Of a DNA stretch of 64,000 nucleotides, positions 28,704 to 37,912 are shown piece by piece. The number at the start of each line of letters is the position of its first letter. The first letter of the stretch is position 1. The stretch covers positions 310,001-374,000 of the forward strand of contig NZ_LGLW01000004.1 in the NCBI RefSeq assembly GCF_013620795.1, in the 5' to 3' direction. Both the position numbers and the translations under genes were made by a program. This DNA is from Pseudomonas sp. Q2-TVG4-2 (lineage in GTDB: Bacteria > Pseudomonadota > Gammaproteobacteria > Pseudomonadales > Pseudomonadaceae). The notes under the pieces are model-generated. The model made no database searches. It was not told the DNA's origin and was given only the letters and a program-made list of their open reading frames with translations.

Positions 28704-30308
28704 CTAGCGCTTCACACTGGGCTGGGTGGCGTTGTGCCTGTCGCTGCCTTCGGTCTCGCCGCTGCTGTAGGTTGCCCCCGCCAAATCGTCCCCCGGTGCG
28801 GCACGCCCCTCCAAGGGCGGCAGCGCCTTGGCTTTTTCGATATCCACGCCGACACCCTCAGCCAGACGCTGCCCGTAATCCGGATCGCAATGCCAGAAAT
28901 GCCAAATCATCCTCAGGCAGATTTCCTCAGGGCATTCCTTAAGGTCTGCGGTGATGTTGGCAATCAGGTCGTCACGCTCCCAATCCTCGAAACTGCGGTA
29001 ACGCTCACCGGTCTGGCGATAGTCCGCGGCAGTTTTAGTGGTCTGATAGCGCCCCAGGTGCCCTTCGACCCATTGGTGATAGTCAGGCTTGGGCTTGGGC
29101 GCTTCCTTGAGCCCACCCATCGAGCTGGGCTCGTAGTTGACGTGTGGGTTTTCGCCGCCGGTGTCGACGAAGTGCGCCATGGCACCGTCGCGCTGATTGG
29201 TCGCAGCGGGGGTTCTTGGTGCGTTGATAGGCAGTTGCAGGTAATTGGCGCCGACGCGGTAACGCTGGGTGTCGGAATACGAGAGCGTCCGGCCCTGCAG
29301 CATCTTGTCATCGGAGAAGTCGATGCCGTCCACCAGTACGCCGGTGCCGAAGGCCGCCTGCTCGGTCTCGGCGAAGACGTTCGACGGGTTGCGGTCGAGC
29401 ACCAGCCGGCCCACCGGCAACAGCGGGAACTGATCTTCAGGCCAGCGTTTGGTGTCATCCAGCGGATCGAAGTCGAGCTCTTCGTGCGGATCGTCGGACA
29501 TGATCTGCACCGCCATCTCCCATTCCGGATACTCGCCGCGCTCGATGGCATCGTAGAGATCTCGGGTGGCATGGCCGACGTCCTTCATCTGAATGTCGGC
29601 GGCCTGCTGGGCGGTGAGGTTCTTCACGCCGAGCTTGGGCTCGAAGGAGAACTTGCAGAGCACCGCCTCGCCCTTGTCATTGACCAGCTTGTAGGTGTTC
29701 ACGCTGGAACCCTGCATGTGGCGGTAGTTGGCCGGAATGCCCCAAGGGCTCTTGACCCAGGTGACCATGTGCAATGCTTCGGGGTGGTGCTGGACGAAAT
29801 CGTAGAAGCGCCAGGGCTCCTGGCGGTTGGAGACAGGATCAGGCTTGAACGCGTGGATCATGTCCGGAAATTTGATCGCGTCGCGAATGAAGAACACCTT
29901 GAGGTTGTTGCCCACCAGATCCCAGTTGCCATCTTCGGTATAAAGCTTGATGGCAAAGCCCCGTGGATCACGGGCCGTCTCCGGTGACTCTTTGCCGCCG
30001 ATCACTGTGGAGAAGCGCAAGAACACCGGGGTGCGGACGCCAGTTTTGGTCAGCACCTTGGCACGGGTGTACTTGCTCGCCGGCTCATCGCCGATGGTGC
30101 CGTAGGGCTCGAACCACCCGTGCGCCGCCGTACCGCGTGCATGCACCACCCGCTCGGGAATGCGCTCGCGATCGAAGTGGGTAATCTTCTCGATGAACTG
30201 GTAGTTCTCCAGCGTCGCCGGGCCGCGCTCGCCGACGCTGCGCAGGTTCTGGTTATCGCTGACGGGGTGGCCCTGTCGGGTCGTGAGTGTGTTTCGTTCC
30301 TCAGTCAT
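28704..30308 (-). CDS. Monofunctional haem catalase
   Basis: A 534-residue catalase that splits H2O2. The distal His56 is in [14 protein letters not shown], the [11 protein letters not shown] block supplies the haem-pocket side, and the proximal Tyr ligand lies in [13 protein letters not shown]. There is no signal peptide, so it is cytoplasmic and unlike the periplasmic KatB of P. aeruginosa. A C-terminal tail of about 35 residues is Gly/Ser/Glu-rich. The start at 30308 has CGGAG upstream; a Met at 30353 is unsupported. I do not assign katA or katB from sequence alone. Confidence 0.95.
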   Translation of the reverse strand: MTEERNTLTTRQGHPVSDNQNLRSVGERGPATLENYQFIEKITHFDRERIPERVVHARGTAAHGWFEPYGTIGDEPASKYTRAKVLTKTGVRTPVFLRFSTVIGGKESPETARDPRGFAIKLYTEDGNWDLVGNNLKVFFIRDAIKFPDMIHAFKPDPVSNRQEPWRFYDFVQHHPEALHMVTWVKSPWGIPANYRHMQGSSVNTYKLVNDKGEAVLCKFSFEPKLGVKNLTAQQAADIQMKDVGHATRDLYDAIERGEYPEWEMAVQIMSDDPHEELDFDPLDDTKRWPEDQFPLLPVGRLVLDRNPSNVFAETEQAAFGTGVLVDGIDFSDDKMLQGRTLSYSDTQRYRVGANYLQLPINAPRTPAATNQRDGAMAHFVDTGGENPHVNYEPSSMGGLKEAPKPKPDYHQWVEGHLGRYQTTKTAADYRQTGERYRSFEDWERDDLIANITADLKECPEEICLRMIWHFWHCDPDYGQRLAEGVGVDIEKAKALPPLEGRAAPGDDLAGATYSSGETEGSDRHNATQPSVKR

Positions 30309-30429
30309 GACGGCTCCGGAAAAGTCGAGGCGGAGATCGTTAGGCGCCGCCAATCAGCAGGGGTTCTGCAAAAGAAAGGCTATCGGCTCGATAGGTTTCT
30401 CACATCGCTGGCAGGCGGTCCTTGGCCGG

Positions 30430-30678
30430 TCAGGGCTGTGCCTGCTGTTCGTGAAGGCGGGCATTGAGCTCATCGACGATCGGCACCCACTCGGCGTCCT
30501 CTATCCATTCGTCGGCCAGAAAGGCACGTTGCGCAGCATTCCAGAATGGCGCTTCGGCAAGCTTGACGTGGTTGGGCATTGGGGCGTGGTTGGCGATGAA
30601 TTCGTCGATACTGGCCGGGTCTGACGGCAGGCCCAGCTGCTCGAACAATGTGCTCATGTCTTTGTTGGAAAGCTCCAT
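30430..30678 (-). CDS. DUF2789 family protein
   Basis: An 82-residue protein with the DUF2789 pattern: MELSNKDMSTLFEQLGLPSD, then IDEFIANHAPM, a WNAAQRAFLADEW block and a short acidic helix. The ATG at 30678 has GAGGAG eight bases upstream. These small helical proteins occur throughout Pseudomonas; no activity is known to me. It lies upstream of catalase on the same strand, about 120 bases apart. Confidence 0.88.
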   Translation of the reverse strand: MELSNKDMSTLFEQLGLPSDPASIDEFIANHAPMPNHVKLAEAPFWNAAQRAFLADEWIEDAEWVPIVDELNARLHEQQAQP

Positions 30679-30835
30679 CAAGCGGCTCCTCGGGCTGATC
30701 TATCTGGCGCCTGCCGGGTGCAGGCGGGTGTTTCCAGTAGAGGCTTCAGGGCCATCAACAGTTCAACGGAACGCTCAGCCCAGGGTAGCCAGGAGCTAAG
30801 AAGCGGGCCCCGCCAGAGGCGCAGCCCGCAAAGAC

Positions 30836-31096
30836 TCAGGCCGCCTTGTCGAACAGATGCCTGCCCTGATCCAGATATTGATCCACCAGCCATTTGCCGT
30901 GAGCGATAGACGCCCGCTGAGCCTTCTCGAGTTCCGCCATGAAGGCGTGCCCGACCGGAAGCGCCATACGCCGAGTGACCTGCCCCTGAGCGTTACTGAT
31001 CCGGCAACCGCCGGCCCATGGAGTCGGTGTGCCGGGATGCTCCATTACTTCGGCGGTAATGACGTGATCGCGGTATTCGCATTGCATCATGGTCAT
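30836..31096 (-). CDS. Conserved hypothetical protein
   Basis: An 86-residue soluble protein with a good ribosome site (AGAGGTAA). It begins with a compact beta-rich segment (CEYRDHVITAEVMEHPG), followed by WAGGCRISNAQGQVTRR and a C-terminal helix ending WLVDQYLDQGRHLFDKAA. I do not recognise the family. Its even codon use and ribosome site favour a real gene. It lies alone between DUF2789 and the ribosome-hibernation-type gene. Confidence 0.6.
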   Translation of the reverse strand: MTMMQCEYRDHVITAEVMEHPGTPTPWAGGCRISNAQGQVTRRMALPVGHAFMAELEKAQRASIAHGKWLVDQYLDQGRHLFDKAA

Positions 31097-31337
31097 GGTG
31101 TTACCTCTCTGCTAATGCCGTGGGCAGCTCTTGAAGCGACGCCCACACGGCCGATTGAAACCCCCTGTCGTCAGGGTCCGCACGAGCCTAGCGCGCCACC
31201 CATTGGCGCTCCCCGTACGGTACCTCCAATTGGGTATAGCACACACGCTGGCGTCCGAAAGGTCCGGTGGTCGCTCAGCGCAGCGTTGTGATCGAGCGGA
31301 GCGCTCGTGCGGGGCGGGACTTGGTTCGATAGAAAGC

Positions 31338-31362
31338 GCAGGCACCGCGGTGCGGTGCCTGC
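31338..31362 (-). terminator. Terminator after the HPF-type gene
   Basis: Perfect 11-base arms, GCAGGCACCGC (31338-31348) and GCGGTGCCTGC (31352-31362), flank a three-base loop. On the minus strand the stem is followed by GCTTTCT. It lies 69 bases past the stop of the gene at 31431. The rest of the 334-base gap (31097-31430) shows nothing that I recognise. Confidence 0.6.
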
Positions 31363-31430
31363 CTGCTTCAAGGACAGCGTTGCGATGGGCTTGCATCAGG
31401 TCCGCTCGGCAAGACCGGGGACGGTGGGAA

Positions 31431-31850
31431 TCAGGAGGTACGCAGCTGCTCGTCAGCCAGGAAATCTGCCTCCAGCAGTGCATCCCGGTCTTCCACTTCC
31501 AGAATATCGCCTTCGATAGGCGTCGGCGCCGAGGCACGCTTGCTGCGCAGCTTGCCGAACTGATGCTTGAGGGCGTTGTTGAGCTTGTCGATGGCGCCAT
31601 CTACGGCCAGCTCCACAGACGCCGCCTTGTGCGTGACGGAGACCGGTTGCTGGCCTTTGGGCCGAGCCTCGATCTGGCATCGTTTGTCTTGAGCGCCGGC
31701 CTTGACGCCGTTCTCGTCGTTCAGGTGCACCACGACGCGGGTGACTTCGTCGTCGAAACGATCCAGCTTATCGGCAACATTTCCGCTGACCCAGTCTACG
31801 AGACGGGCGCTTCCTTCGATGTGGTTATCGCTGTGTACTTGGATCTGCAT
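31431..31850 (-). CDS. HPF/RaiA-family ribosome-associated protein
   Basis: A 139-residue protein with the ribosome hibernation factor fold: MQIQVHSDNHIEGSARLVDW at the start (strand then helix), LDRFDDEVTRVVVHLNDENG, and the second helix AVDGAIDKLNNALKHQFGKL. A 35-residue acidic tail (EGDILEVEDRDALLEADF) extends beyond the core and lacks the long-HPF dimerisation domain. It probably binds the 30S mRNA/tRNA channel during stress or stationary phase. The ribosome site is AGAGGGAAG. Such stand-alone paralogues differ from the hpf gene next to rpoN. Confidence 0.87.
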   Translation of the reverse strand: MQIQVHSDNHIEGSARLVDWVSGNVADKLDRFDDEVTRVVVHLNDENGVKAGAQDKRCQIEARPKGQQPVSVTHKAASVELAVDGAIDKLNNALKHQFGKLRSKRASAPTPIEGDILEVEDRDALLEADFLADEQLRTS

Positions 31851-31973
31851 ATGTTCTTCCCTCTACGCGACCTAGGTAACCACCGTTCAGCCACAAACGG
31901 CCTGAGCTAGGAATGCCACTGTTGGCGAGATTAAGCAAGGCCAACGCAACGGCACGGCTTCAGGTGCAGACGA

Positions 31974-32750
31974 TCAACCGGACAATTTCTTCTTTGGGTA
32001 GATGTCGTAACGGCTGGATTTACCCTCCAGGTTGTAGCCCGGCTTGAGACCCTCAATGGCGGGTGCCTTGCGCGGCCGCTTCACCACCACACGGTGACTG
32101 GCCAGCGCCAACGCCTGTTCGAGCAGGGTGCCTGCGTCCAGGTCGTCCCCGACGAAGGGTCGGAACAGGCGCATCTCCTTTTTGACCAGCGCACTTTTTT
32201 CACGGTGCGGAAACATCGGATCGAGATAAATGACTTGTGGTGGATCGCCCTGCCAGTGCTCCATCAGCTCGATAGCATTACCCTGAAGCAAGTGCATGCG
32301 TTGGACGATAGGCCGCACATCGGCGTCTTCGCTCCCTCGCGCCAGACCGTCCTCCAACAGTGCGGCGATCAATGGCTGGCGCTCGAACAACACCATCTCG
32401 CAGCCCAGTGCCGCCAGCACGAAGGCATCGCGACCAAGCCCGGCCGTGGCGTCCAGCACGCGGGGGCGGATGCCAGGCTGGAGACCCACCGCCTTGGCGA
32501 TCATCTGCCCGCTGCCACCGCCGAATTGCCGACGATGCGCGGCGCCGCCTTCGACGAAATCCACCCGTACCGGCCCTGGCGCCTGCGGACCGAGCAATTG
32601 CAACTGCAGCCCGTTTTCACCCAGTTGCAGGGCGAACTCCGCCTCGTCCGCCTGCAGCGGCAAGCCCAATCGCGCCGCCCAGGTGCGCGCCACATCGGCG
32701 AACCGAGGAGCAAGGGCTTCGACACGGACCAGCGGGGATGAGGCAGTCAT
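31974..32750 (-). CDS. rsmJ: 16S rRNA (guanine1516-N2)-methyltransferase RsmJ
   Basis: A 258-residue class I SAM methyltransferase. Motif I is [19 protein letters not shown], and the catalytic NPPY-like element is replaced by [13 protein letters not shown], the RsmJ signature. A late VVKRPRKAP block follows. The start at 32750 fits the family length; a longer frame to 32852 runs into the upstream gene. It follows the extensin-like gene by 55 bases on the same strand. Confidence 0.93.
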   Translation of the reverse strand: MTASSPLVRVEALAPRFADVARTWAARLGLPLQADEAEFALQLGENGLQLQLLGPQAPGPVRVDFVEGGAAHRRQFGGGSGQMIAKAVGLQPGIRPRVLDATAGLGRDAFVLAALGCEMVLFERQPLIAALLEDGLARGSEDADVRPIVQRMHLLQGNAIELMEHWQGDPPQVIYLDPMFPHREKSALVKKEMRLFRPFVGDDLDAGTLLEQALALASHRVVVKRPRKAPAIEGLKPGYNLEGKSSRYDIYPKKKLSG

Positions 32751-32805
32751 ACGGAGCTCGCGAGCGGAAAACGCCGCATTCTGCCAGAGGCGAGGCCGGC
32801 ATGCC

Positions 32806-33498
32806 TCAGCGGCACATGCCGAAACCGCCCATGTCGACATGGAAATGGTCATGGTGGGCGGCGTTGTATTCCGGGCTCAGAGTGATCTTGAACGCATCGC
32901 AGGCCGCCGCCTTGACCTGGCGAAGAAAGCGCGCCTTGTCATCACCGCCCTTCCAGTCGCGCGCGACGGTGATGCGCGTGCCGTCCTGCAGACGAAACCC
33001 GGCCAGATCCAGCGCATTGGCCGAGGCATGCTGGCTGCGCCTGTTGCTGCGCGCGATGTTACGGCAGGCAAAGCTGCCAAAGTGATCGACGCGCGCCACC
33101 GGCTGACCGAACACCTCCTGCGCCGCGGGTTGCAGGCCATGCCGCTCGAACAAGGCATAAGCGGCGGCCAACGGGCAGGTCGCCAGAAACGCGCCGTTGA
33201 AACGCACTGCCGAGCCGGTGACGCGCACGGCATTCTCGACCGGACAGCCGGGTTGCGGCGTGCTGTCTGGCACGGCCACATAGTCCAGATCCGAAGTCGT
33301 CAACGCCTGCTCGCACAGCGCGCGGTCGTCCTGCAAGCGCTGTAACTTGAAGGACGTAAGCAAGTTCGGCGCCTCGCGGATATCCAGCGGGGCCCAGGGG
33401 TTCCATTTCGGCGGGATGTCGACGTGACCGCGCGATACCGCGTAGACGAACCCGCCCAATGCGAGCAGCAGCAACAGGAAGAAACGGCCGAAAGTCAT
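32806..33498 (-). CDS. Extensin-like C-terminal family protein, membrane-anchored
   Basis: A 230-residue protein with one N-terminal hydrophobic segment ([17 protein letters not shown]) and a large periplasmic extensin-like domain. Family marks are the [12 protein letters not shown] region, the [16 protein letters not shown] block, [16 protein letters not shown], and the C-terminal [14 protein letters not shown], which carries His/Asp residues in a peptidase-like arrangement. The domain resembles D-Ala-D-Ala metallopeptidases (LAS fold), so a role in the cell wall is plausible but unproven. It is directly upstream of rsmJ. Confidence 0.85.
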   Translation of the reverse strand: MTFGRFFLLLLLALGGFVYAVSRGHVDIPPKWNPWAPLDIREAPNLLTSFKLQRLQDDRALCEQALTTSDLDYVAVPDSTPQPGCPVENAVRVTGSAVRFNGAFLATCPLAAAYALFERHGLQPAAQEVFGQPVARVDHFGSFACRNIARSNRRSQHASANALDLAGFRLQDGTRITVARDWKGGDDKARFLRQVKAAACDAFKITLSPEYNAAHHDHFHVDMGGFGMCR

Positions 33499-33542
33499 AC
33501 CGCTTTCGGCAACGCTGGCGCTTCAAGGTTGCAATGCGTCCG

Positions 33543-34424
33543 CTATCGGCCTGTCAGGTCAGCGATATCCAGCAGAGACAGCTGCGACTCGCTTTGCATG
33601 GCCGTTACCGGCAGCGGCGGCAAGCCTGGCAGGCGCTCACCGAGCTGCTCATGAAAACGCATGGCCAGATCAGGCGCCAGCCGATTGTCCGGGGTATGCA
33701 GGTAGACATGCGGGCGCTTGCCCGATTCGATCCAGGCCGCCACCTTGTCCAGCCAGGGCGCGAGAAAACGATCATTCGCCTCCAGCTCGGGATGCCCGAC
33801 GAAACGCAGCTGTGGAGCGTCGCTGAACGCTGCTGGCCGCACCGGCAGTCGCGGCTTCTTGCTCTGGGCATGCAGTACCGCCGGATCGCGCGATTGGCAG
33901 CTGAACAGCGCACGGGTATCCATGCAGATGCGCTCCACGCCTCGCTCGCGCAGCAATCGATTCAGCGCCCGCTCCTCCTCGCCCTTGGCGAAAAATGCGC
34001 TATGGCGCACTTCAACCGCCAGCGGCCGGTCCAGCGTATCGATCAGCTGCACCAGCTCAGCGAGGCGAGCCGGGCCAAAGGTAGCGGGCAGCTGCAGCCA
34101 GAACGGACTGACCCGCCGCCCCAGCGGCGCCAGCAACGAACGGAACGACAGCACCATTTCCAGCACGTCGCGAAGATCCGATGCCTGACTGATCTCGCGC
34201 GGCAGCTTGGCACAGAAGCGGAATCCGTCCGGCATCAACGCCGCCCAGCGCTCGATCTTCTGCTCCGACGGCCAGGCATAAAGCGTGGTGTTGCCCTCCA
34301 CGGTATTGAAGACCGAGCAATAGCGCGCCAGATACTCGGTCGCCTGTAATCCCGGCGAATAGAGCGACCCGCGCCATGCGGCTTCGTTCCAGGAGGGACA
34401 ACCGAGAAAATAGGGAAGACTCAA
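33543..34424 (-). CDS. DUF72 (YecE) family protein
   Basis: A 293-residue TIM-barrel-like protein of the DUF72 family. Typical blocks are FLGCPSWNEAAWRG at the start, YCSVFNTVEGNTTLYAWPS, FRFCAKLPREIS, LAVEVRHSAFF, VYLHTPDN and, at the C-terminus, a LPPLP stretch. The only usable start upstream of the domain is a TTG at 34424 with a weak ribosome site; the next stop is seven codons before it. It begins 18 bases after the preceding gene ends and may be cotranscribed. The molecular role is unknown. Confidence 0.88.
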   Translation of the reverse strand: MSLPYFLGCPSWNEAAWRGSLYSPGLQATEYLARYCSVFNTVEGNTTLYAWPSEQKIERWAALMPDGFRFCAKLPREISQASDLRDVLEMVLSFRSLLAPLGRRVSPFWLQLPATFGPARLAELVQLIDTLDRPLAVEVRHSAFFAKGEEERALNRLLRERGVERICMDTRALFSCQSRDPAVLHAQSKKPRLPVRPAAFSDAPQLRFVGHPELEANDRFLAPWLDKVAAWIESGKRPHVYLHTPDNRLAPDLAMRFHEQLGERLPGLPPLPVTAMQSESQLSLLDIADLTGR

Positions 34425-34441
34425 GCGCGGTTCGCTACGCC

Positions 34442-34801
34442 TCAGGCGTAGAGATCCAGACCAAGCACCTCGTGTGCATCAAGATCGGCACTGAAGCTGG
34501 CGGTGATGCCATAGCTTTGCAGCGCTTGCGCCGCACGGCTGTTCAGCGGGCGCTCCATCATGGCTTCGAAGCGCGCCGGCATGAAGTCGCCGGAGATCGC
34601 CGAGGCGTAATCGATGGATTCGCTACGGTTGCGGCGGGAGAGGTGTTCGTAGGTGGAATCGGTCTGGCTCGACGGTGTGGCAATCGACTCGCGCGCCTGC
34701 TCCGCAGCCCTTTCACTTTCCCGATAGGGTACCGGCGCACCGCCACGCGGGGCAGGACGTTCGATGGGATAGGCTGAGGGGGCAAGACCGTTGAGGCGCA
34801 T
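34442..34801 (-). CDS. Conserved hypothetical protein
   Basis: A 119-residue protein that I do not recognise. The first 60 residues are Pro/Arg/Glu/Ser-rich and probably disordered (LAPSAYPIERPAPRGGAPVP). The second half is helical (AISGDFMPARFEAMMERPLNSRAAQALQ is too long to be a signal) and ends with a short acidic segment HEVLGLDLYA. Two adjacent Met codons lie at 34804 and 34801; AGG sits six bases before the second. The gene is between tsaB and DUF72 and probably shares their strand-wise transcript. Confidence 0.6.
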   Translation of the reverse strand: MRLNGLAPSAYPIERPAPRGGAPVPYRESERAAEQARESIATPSSQTDSTYEHLSRRNRSESIDYASAISGDFMPARFEAMMERPLNSRAAQALQSYGITASFSADLDAHEVLGLDLYA

Positions 34802-34862
34802 CATTCACCTGTTCAATTTGGCCGACTCTAGCGAGCCGCCCAGTAATTGGCAATGCCGCTTG

Positions 34863-35540
34863 TCACCGAGGGGCCTTCGGGGTGGCGACATTGTCACGCA
34901 GATAGATCGGCTGGGCCTCATCGGCCTCCACCGCTTCCCCGCGCTGCCAGCCATAAGTCGCCAGCCGCAACAGGTCTTCGGCATGCGGCAACAGCGTGGC
35001 GTCCACTGCGGCTGGCTGTACCGCTAGACGCTCGCCGTAACGCCAACCCGTGCCGGCAGCAAACCAGTTTTCCGAGCCGTCGCGCGGCAGGCTGACCTGT
35101 TCCGGCGGCAGAACGGCTTCGATTCCGGCCAGCTGCATCTCGCCCTCATGTACACGATAGCAACCCCAATAGACCTCACCCATGCGCGCGTCGATAGCCA
35201 CCGCCACCTGTTCCACGCCGTGCTCGCGGTGTGCCCGCTGGGCGATGGTCGCCAAGGTCGAGACCGGCAGTACCGGACGCTCCAATGCAAATGCCAGGCC
35301 CTGTACCACGCCAACGGCGATACGCACGCCGGTGAACGCACCGGGTCCGCGGCCGAACGCCAGCGCATCGACCGCCGACAGGGCGATGCCCGCCTCGGCC
35401 AAAAGGGTTTGGATCATCGGCAGCAGCCGTTGCGCATGCAGCCGTGGGATCACTTCGTAGTGGCTGATTACCTTGCCCTCATGCAGCAATGCAACGGAGC
35501 AGGCTTCGGTCGCGGTATCCAGCGCCAACAGAGTGGTCAT
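34863..35540 (-). CDS. tsaB: tRNA threonylcarbamoyladenosine biosynthesis protein TsaB
   Basis: A 225-residue ASKHA-fold protein. It starts LLALDTATEACSVALLHEG and has the family block ALAFGRGPGAFTGVRIAVGV, which packs against TsaD. TsaB is the catalytically inactive partner that, with TsaD, TsaE and TsaC products, makes t6A37 on ANN-reading tRNAs. Its place near adk and ppc is the same as I recall in P. aeruginosa. Confidence 0.95.
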   Translation of the reverse strand: MTTLLALDTATEACSVALLHEGKVISHYEVIPRLHAQRLLPMIQTLLAEAGIALSAVDALAFGRGPGAFTGVRIAVGVVQGLAFALERPVLPVSTLATIAQRAHREHGVEQVAVAIDARMGEVYWGCYRVHEGEMQLAGIEAVLPPEQVSLPRDGSENWFAAGTGWRYGERLAVQPAAVDATLLPHAEDLLRLATYGWQRGEAVEADEAQPIYLRDNVATPKAPR

Positions 35541-35772
35541 GATGATTTATGCAGGTTGCCGAGTGGGCGGGCATTAAAACGGTTTAGGTTTTTTTTTGCC
35601 AGCGCTGCGGCCCGTCGAGCGACGGGTCACAGCATTGCAGGCCGTCGAAAACCTAGCGGGCGAGGGCCAGGCAAGACGAAATCAGCCGAGCAAGCGGTGT
35701 GTAGGAACTGTGCATGAGCATGCCGGGGCTCCTTTCAAACCACCTGGCTGCGCGCAGTAGCGCAGCGGCCTG

Positions 35773-36831
35773 TCAATGGATCTGGTCGGGTTTGACTACG
35801 ATCCAGTTCTTATCGGCGGTCACCGCCTGACCCAGTTCAGCCTGGCGCTTGGCCGCGCTGACCTGCCAATCCTTGATCTGCTGGGTGTACTTGGCTTTGC
35901 GATCGACCCAGATGCGCAGCCCGCCCTTTTCCATGTCGGTGGCGTTGAACAGCATATAGCCATCGGACAACGGCGTGTCGCCCGCCACCAGCACCGGCAT
36001 CTTCCATTGGTCGATCCAGCCGTGAATCGTGGCCAGTTTACCTTCGTACCAAGTCATGGGATTCATCAGGAACGGGGTCAATTCCAGGTCGAGATTAGCG
36101 GCTGGATCGTAACTGCCGGCCTTGATCTGCAGGCGTGAGCTGGTCAGGGCGCCGCTCTTACGGTCCTTGAGCAGCATGTTGACGCCTATAACATTCTCAG
36201 GCTTGACGTTGTAGCCGTACTTCGGATCGCTGGCGATCATGCGCACGATCTCTTCGCTGGCGGCGGTCATTACATAGACCTCAATGCCGTTTTCCTGCAG
36301 GCGGTTGTACAGCTCCTGCATGCCGGCGAAGATCTTCGGCGGCGTGACGCTGCCCTCTACCACCTTGTCACCGTCGTAATAGTTGATCGGCACCGGCTTG
36401 TCGTAGGCCATGACGTCATCGACATAGCCCTTCAGCTCGCGCAGGGTGAAGCCAGAAAATATCTGCGCAACCCAGGGGTAACAGATCAGGTCGTCGATTT
36501 CGCATAGGCGGTAGTAATAGCTGTTGAGGCTTTCTTTGAAGCCTTCGCTGTCCTTGAACGGGATCAGTTTGAGCGATGGGTCCATGTTTTCGCGGGTGAG
36601 AACGCCCTTCATCTCCAAGTAGGGCAGCAAGGACTCCTCGATATCGAACTGATAACTGGTGTTATCCATATCGAACACCGCATAGGCACCCTTGTCGGTA
36701 TTGGCGGCGATCATTTTTTCGATCTGCACCGCCGCCTCGCTGGGCCAGTGCTGTAACTCGGTGGCGGCTGAAACGCCTAGGGCCATGACACTCATGGCCA
36801 ACCCGATCACCCACGTCCGCATAGTTCTCAT
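35773..36831 (-). CDS. pchP: Phosphorylcholine phosphatase PchP
   Basis: A 352-residue periplasmic HAD-superfamily enzyme that releases choline from phosphorylcholine. A signal peptide is seen at residues 1-22 ([14 protein letters not shown]). HAD motif I is DMDNT (54-58), and the long [16 protein letters not shown] and [17 protein letters not shown] blocks match P. aeruginosa PchP closely as I recall it. [16 protein letters not shown] block near residue 290 supplies HAD motif IV. The start at 36831 has CAGGAG upstream. In pseudomonads choline released from host lipids is used as carbon and osmoprotectant source. Confidence 0.9.
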   Translation of the reverse strand: MRTMRTWVIGLAMSVMALGVSAATELQHWPSEAAVQIEKMIAANTDKGAYAVFDMDNTSYQFDIEESLLPYLEMKGVLTRENMDPSLKLIPFKDSEGFKESLNSYYYRLCEIDDLICYPWVAQIFSGFTLRELKGYVDDVMAYDKPVPINYYDGDKVVEGSVTPPKIFAGMQELYNRLQENGIEVYVMTAASEEIVRMIASDPKYGYNVKPENVIGVNMLLKDRKSGALTSSRLQIKAGSYDPAANLDLELTPFLMNPMTWYEGKLATIHGWIDQWKMPVLVAGDTPLSDGYMLFNATDMEKGGLRIWVDRKAKYTQQIKDWQVSAAKRQAELGQAVTADKNWIVVKPDQIH

Positions 36832-36970
36832 ACGCGCTCCTGCGTTCCTTTTTGCTGAGGAAATAGCCATCTGGTATAGACCAGACAACTGACCCTAGCG
36901 GGCCTGAGAAAAATTGCTGCTCCGAAAGCGACCTTCGATTACCTAACCACCCGATTTGCCCTAAAACGAC

Positions 36971-36994
36971 AACGGCCCGCAAAAGCGGGCCGTT
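36971..36994 (-). terminator. Terminator of adk
   Basis: AACGGCCCGC-AAAA-GCGGGCCGTT is a perfect ten-base stem with a four-base loop, 22 bases beyond the adk stop on the minus strand, followed by GTCGTTTT. It separates adk from pchP. Confidence 0.85.
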
Positions 36995-37015
36995 GGCTGA
37001 CTGCAAAATAACCGT

Positions 37016-37663
37016 TCAGCTGAGCGCAGCCATCACCTTCGCAGTGATGTCTTCCACCGAGCCGACGCCTTCGACGCGGCTGCACTTGGGCGTGCCCTCG
37101 GTCGTTTCAAGGTTCTGGTAGAAGGCTACCAGCGGCTTGGTCTGCGAGTGGTAGACGGCCAGACGATGGCGAACGGTTTCTTCCAGGTCATCCTTGCGCT
37201 GAATCAGTTCCTCACCGGTGAGGTCGTCGACCCCGGCAACCTTCGGCGGGTTGTGCTCGGTGTGGTAGACGCGACCGGAAGCCGGATGCACACGGCGGCC
37301 AGACAGGCGACCGACGATCTCTTCGTCGTCCACGGCGATTTCCAGCACGTGGTCCAGCTTTACGCCAGCATCACGCAGCGCTTCGGCTTGGGGAATGGTG
37401 CGAGGGAAGCCATCGAAGAGGAAACCGTTGGAGCAATCGGCCTGCTGGAGCCGCTCCTGGATCAGCGCGATGATGATTTCATCGGAAACCAGACCACCGC
37501 TATCCATGACGTCCTTGACCTGCAAGCCCAGCGGCGAGCCGGCCTTGACCGCTGCACGCAACATGTCGCCAGTGGAAATTTGCGGAATGGCGAACTTCTC
37601 GGTAATGAAGCGAGCCTGTGTGCCTTTCCCGGCACCGGGCGCTCCCAGCAGAATTACGCGCAT
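37016..37663 (-). CDS. adk: Adenylate kinase
   Basis: A 215-residue long-form adenylate kinase (ATP + AMP to 2 ADP). The P-loop is [10 protein letters not shown] (7-16). The [16 protein letters not shown] block holds the AMP site and the LID is [13 protein letters not shown]. The LID lacks the four Cys of Gram-positive zinc forms. The start at 37663 has GAGGACT upstream; a longer frame is not supported. Confidence 0.97.
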   Translation of the reverse strand: MRVILLGAPGAGKGTQARFITEKFAIPQISTGDMLRAAVKAGSPLGLQVKDVMDSGGLVSDEIIIALIQERLQQADCSNGFLFDGFPRTIPQAEALRDAGVKLDHVLEIAVDDEEIVGRLSGRRVHPASGRVYHTEHNPPKVAGVDDLTGEELIQRKDDLEETVRHRLAVYHSQTKPLVAFYQNLETTEGTPKCSRVEGVGSVEDITAKVMAALS

Positions 37664-37912
37664 GGATGAGTCCTCAAGTTTGCAAAGGGATGCCGCCAGG
37701 ATTGTCTGCAACCCCACCTCTGGCGAATCAAAAATTCTGGTTTGCCGCCATGCGACAAAAGGTTGAACACGATACACAGCGCACAGAATGCAGACAAGCG
37801 GCTCCCTTGGCCTGTGCTTGGCCGGCCTGCAGCCGCACGCTGAGACAGGAAAATGCCGCCAGACAGCCGTAATGACGTCTATCTGGCGCGACGCGACGGC
37901 TTTCGCTCAGGC

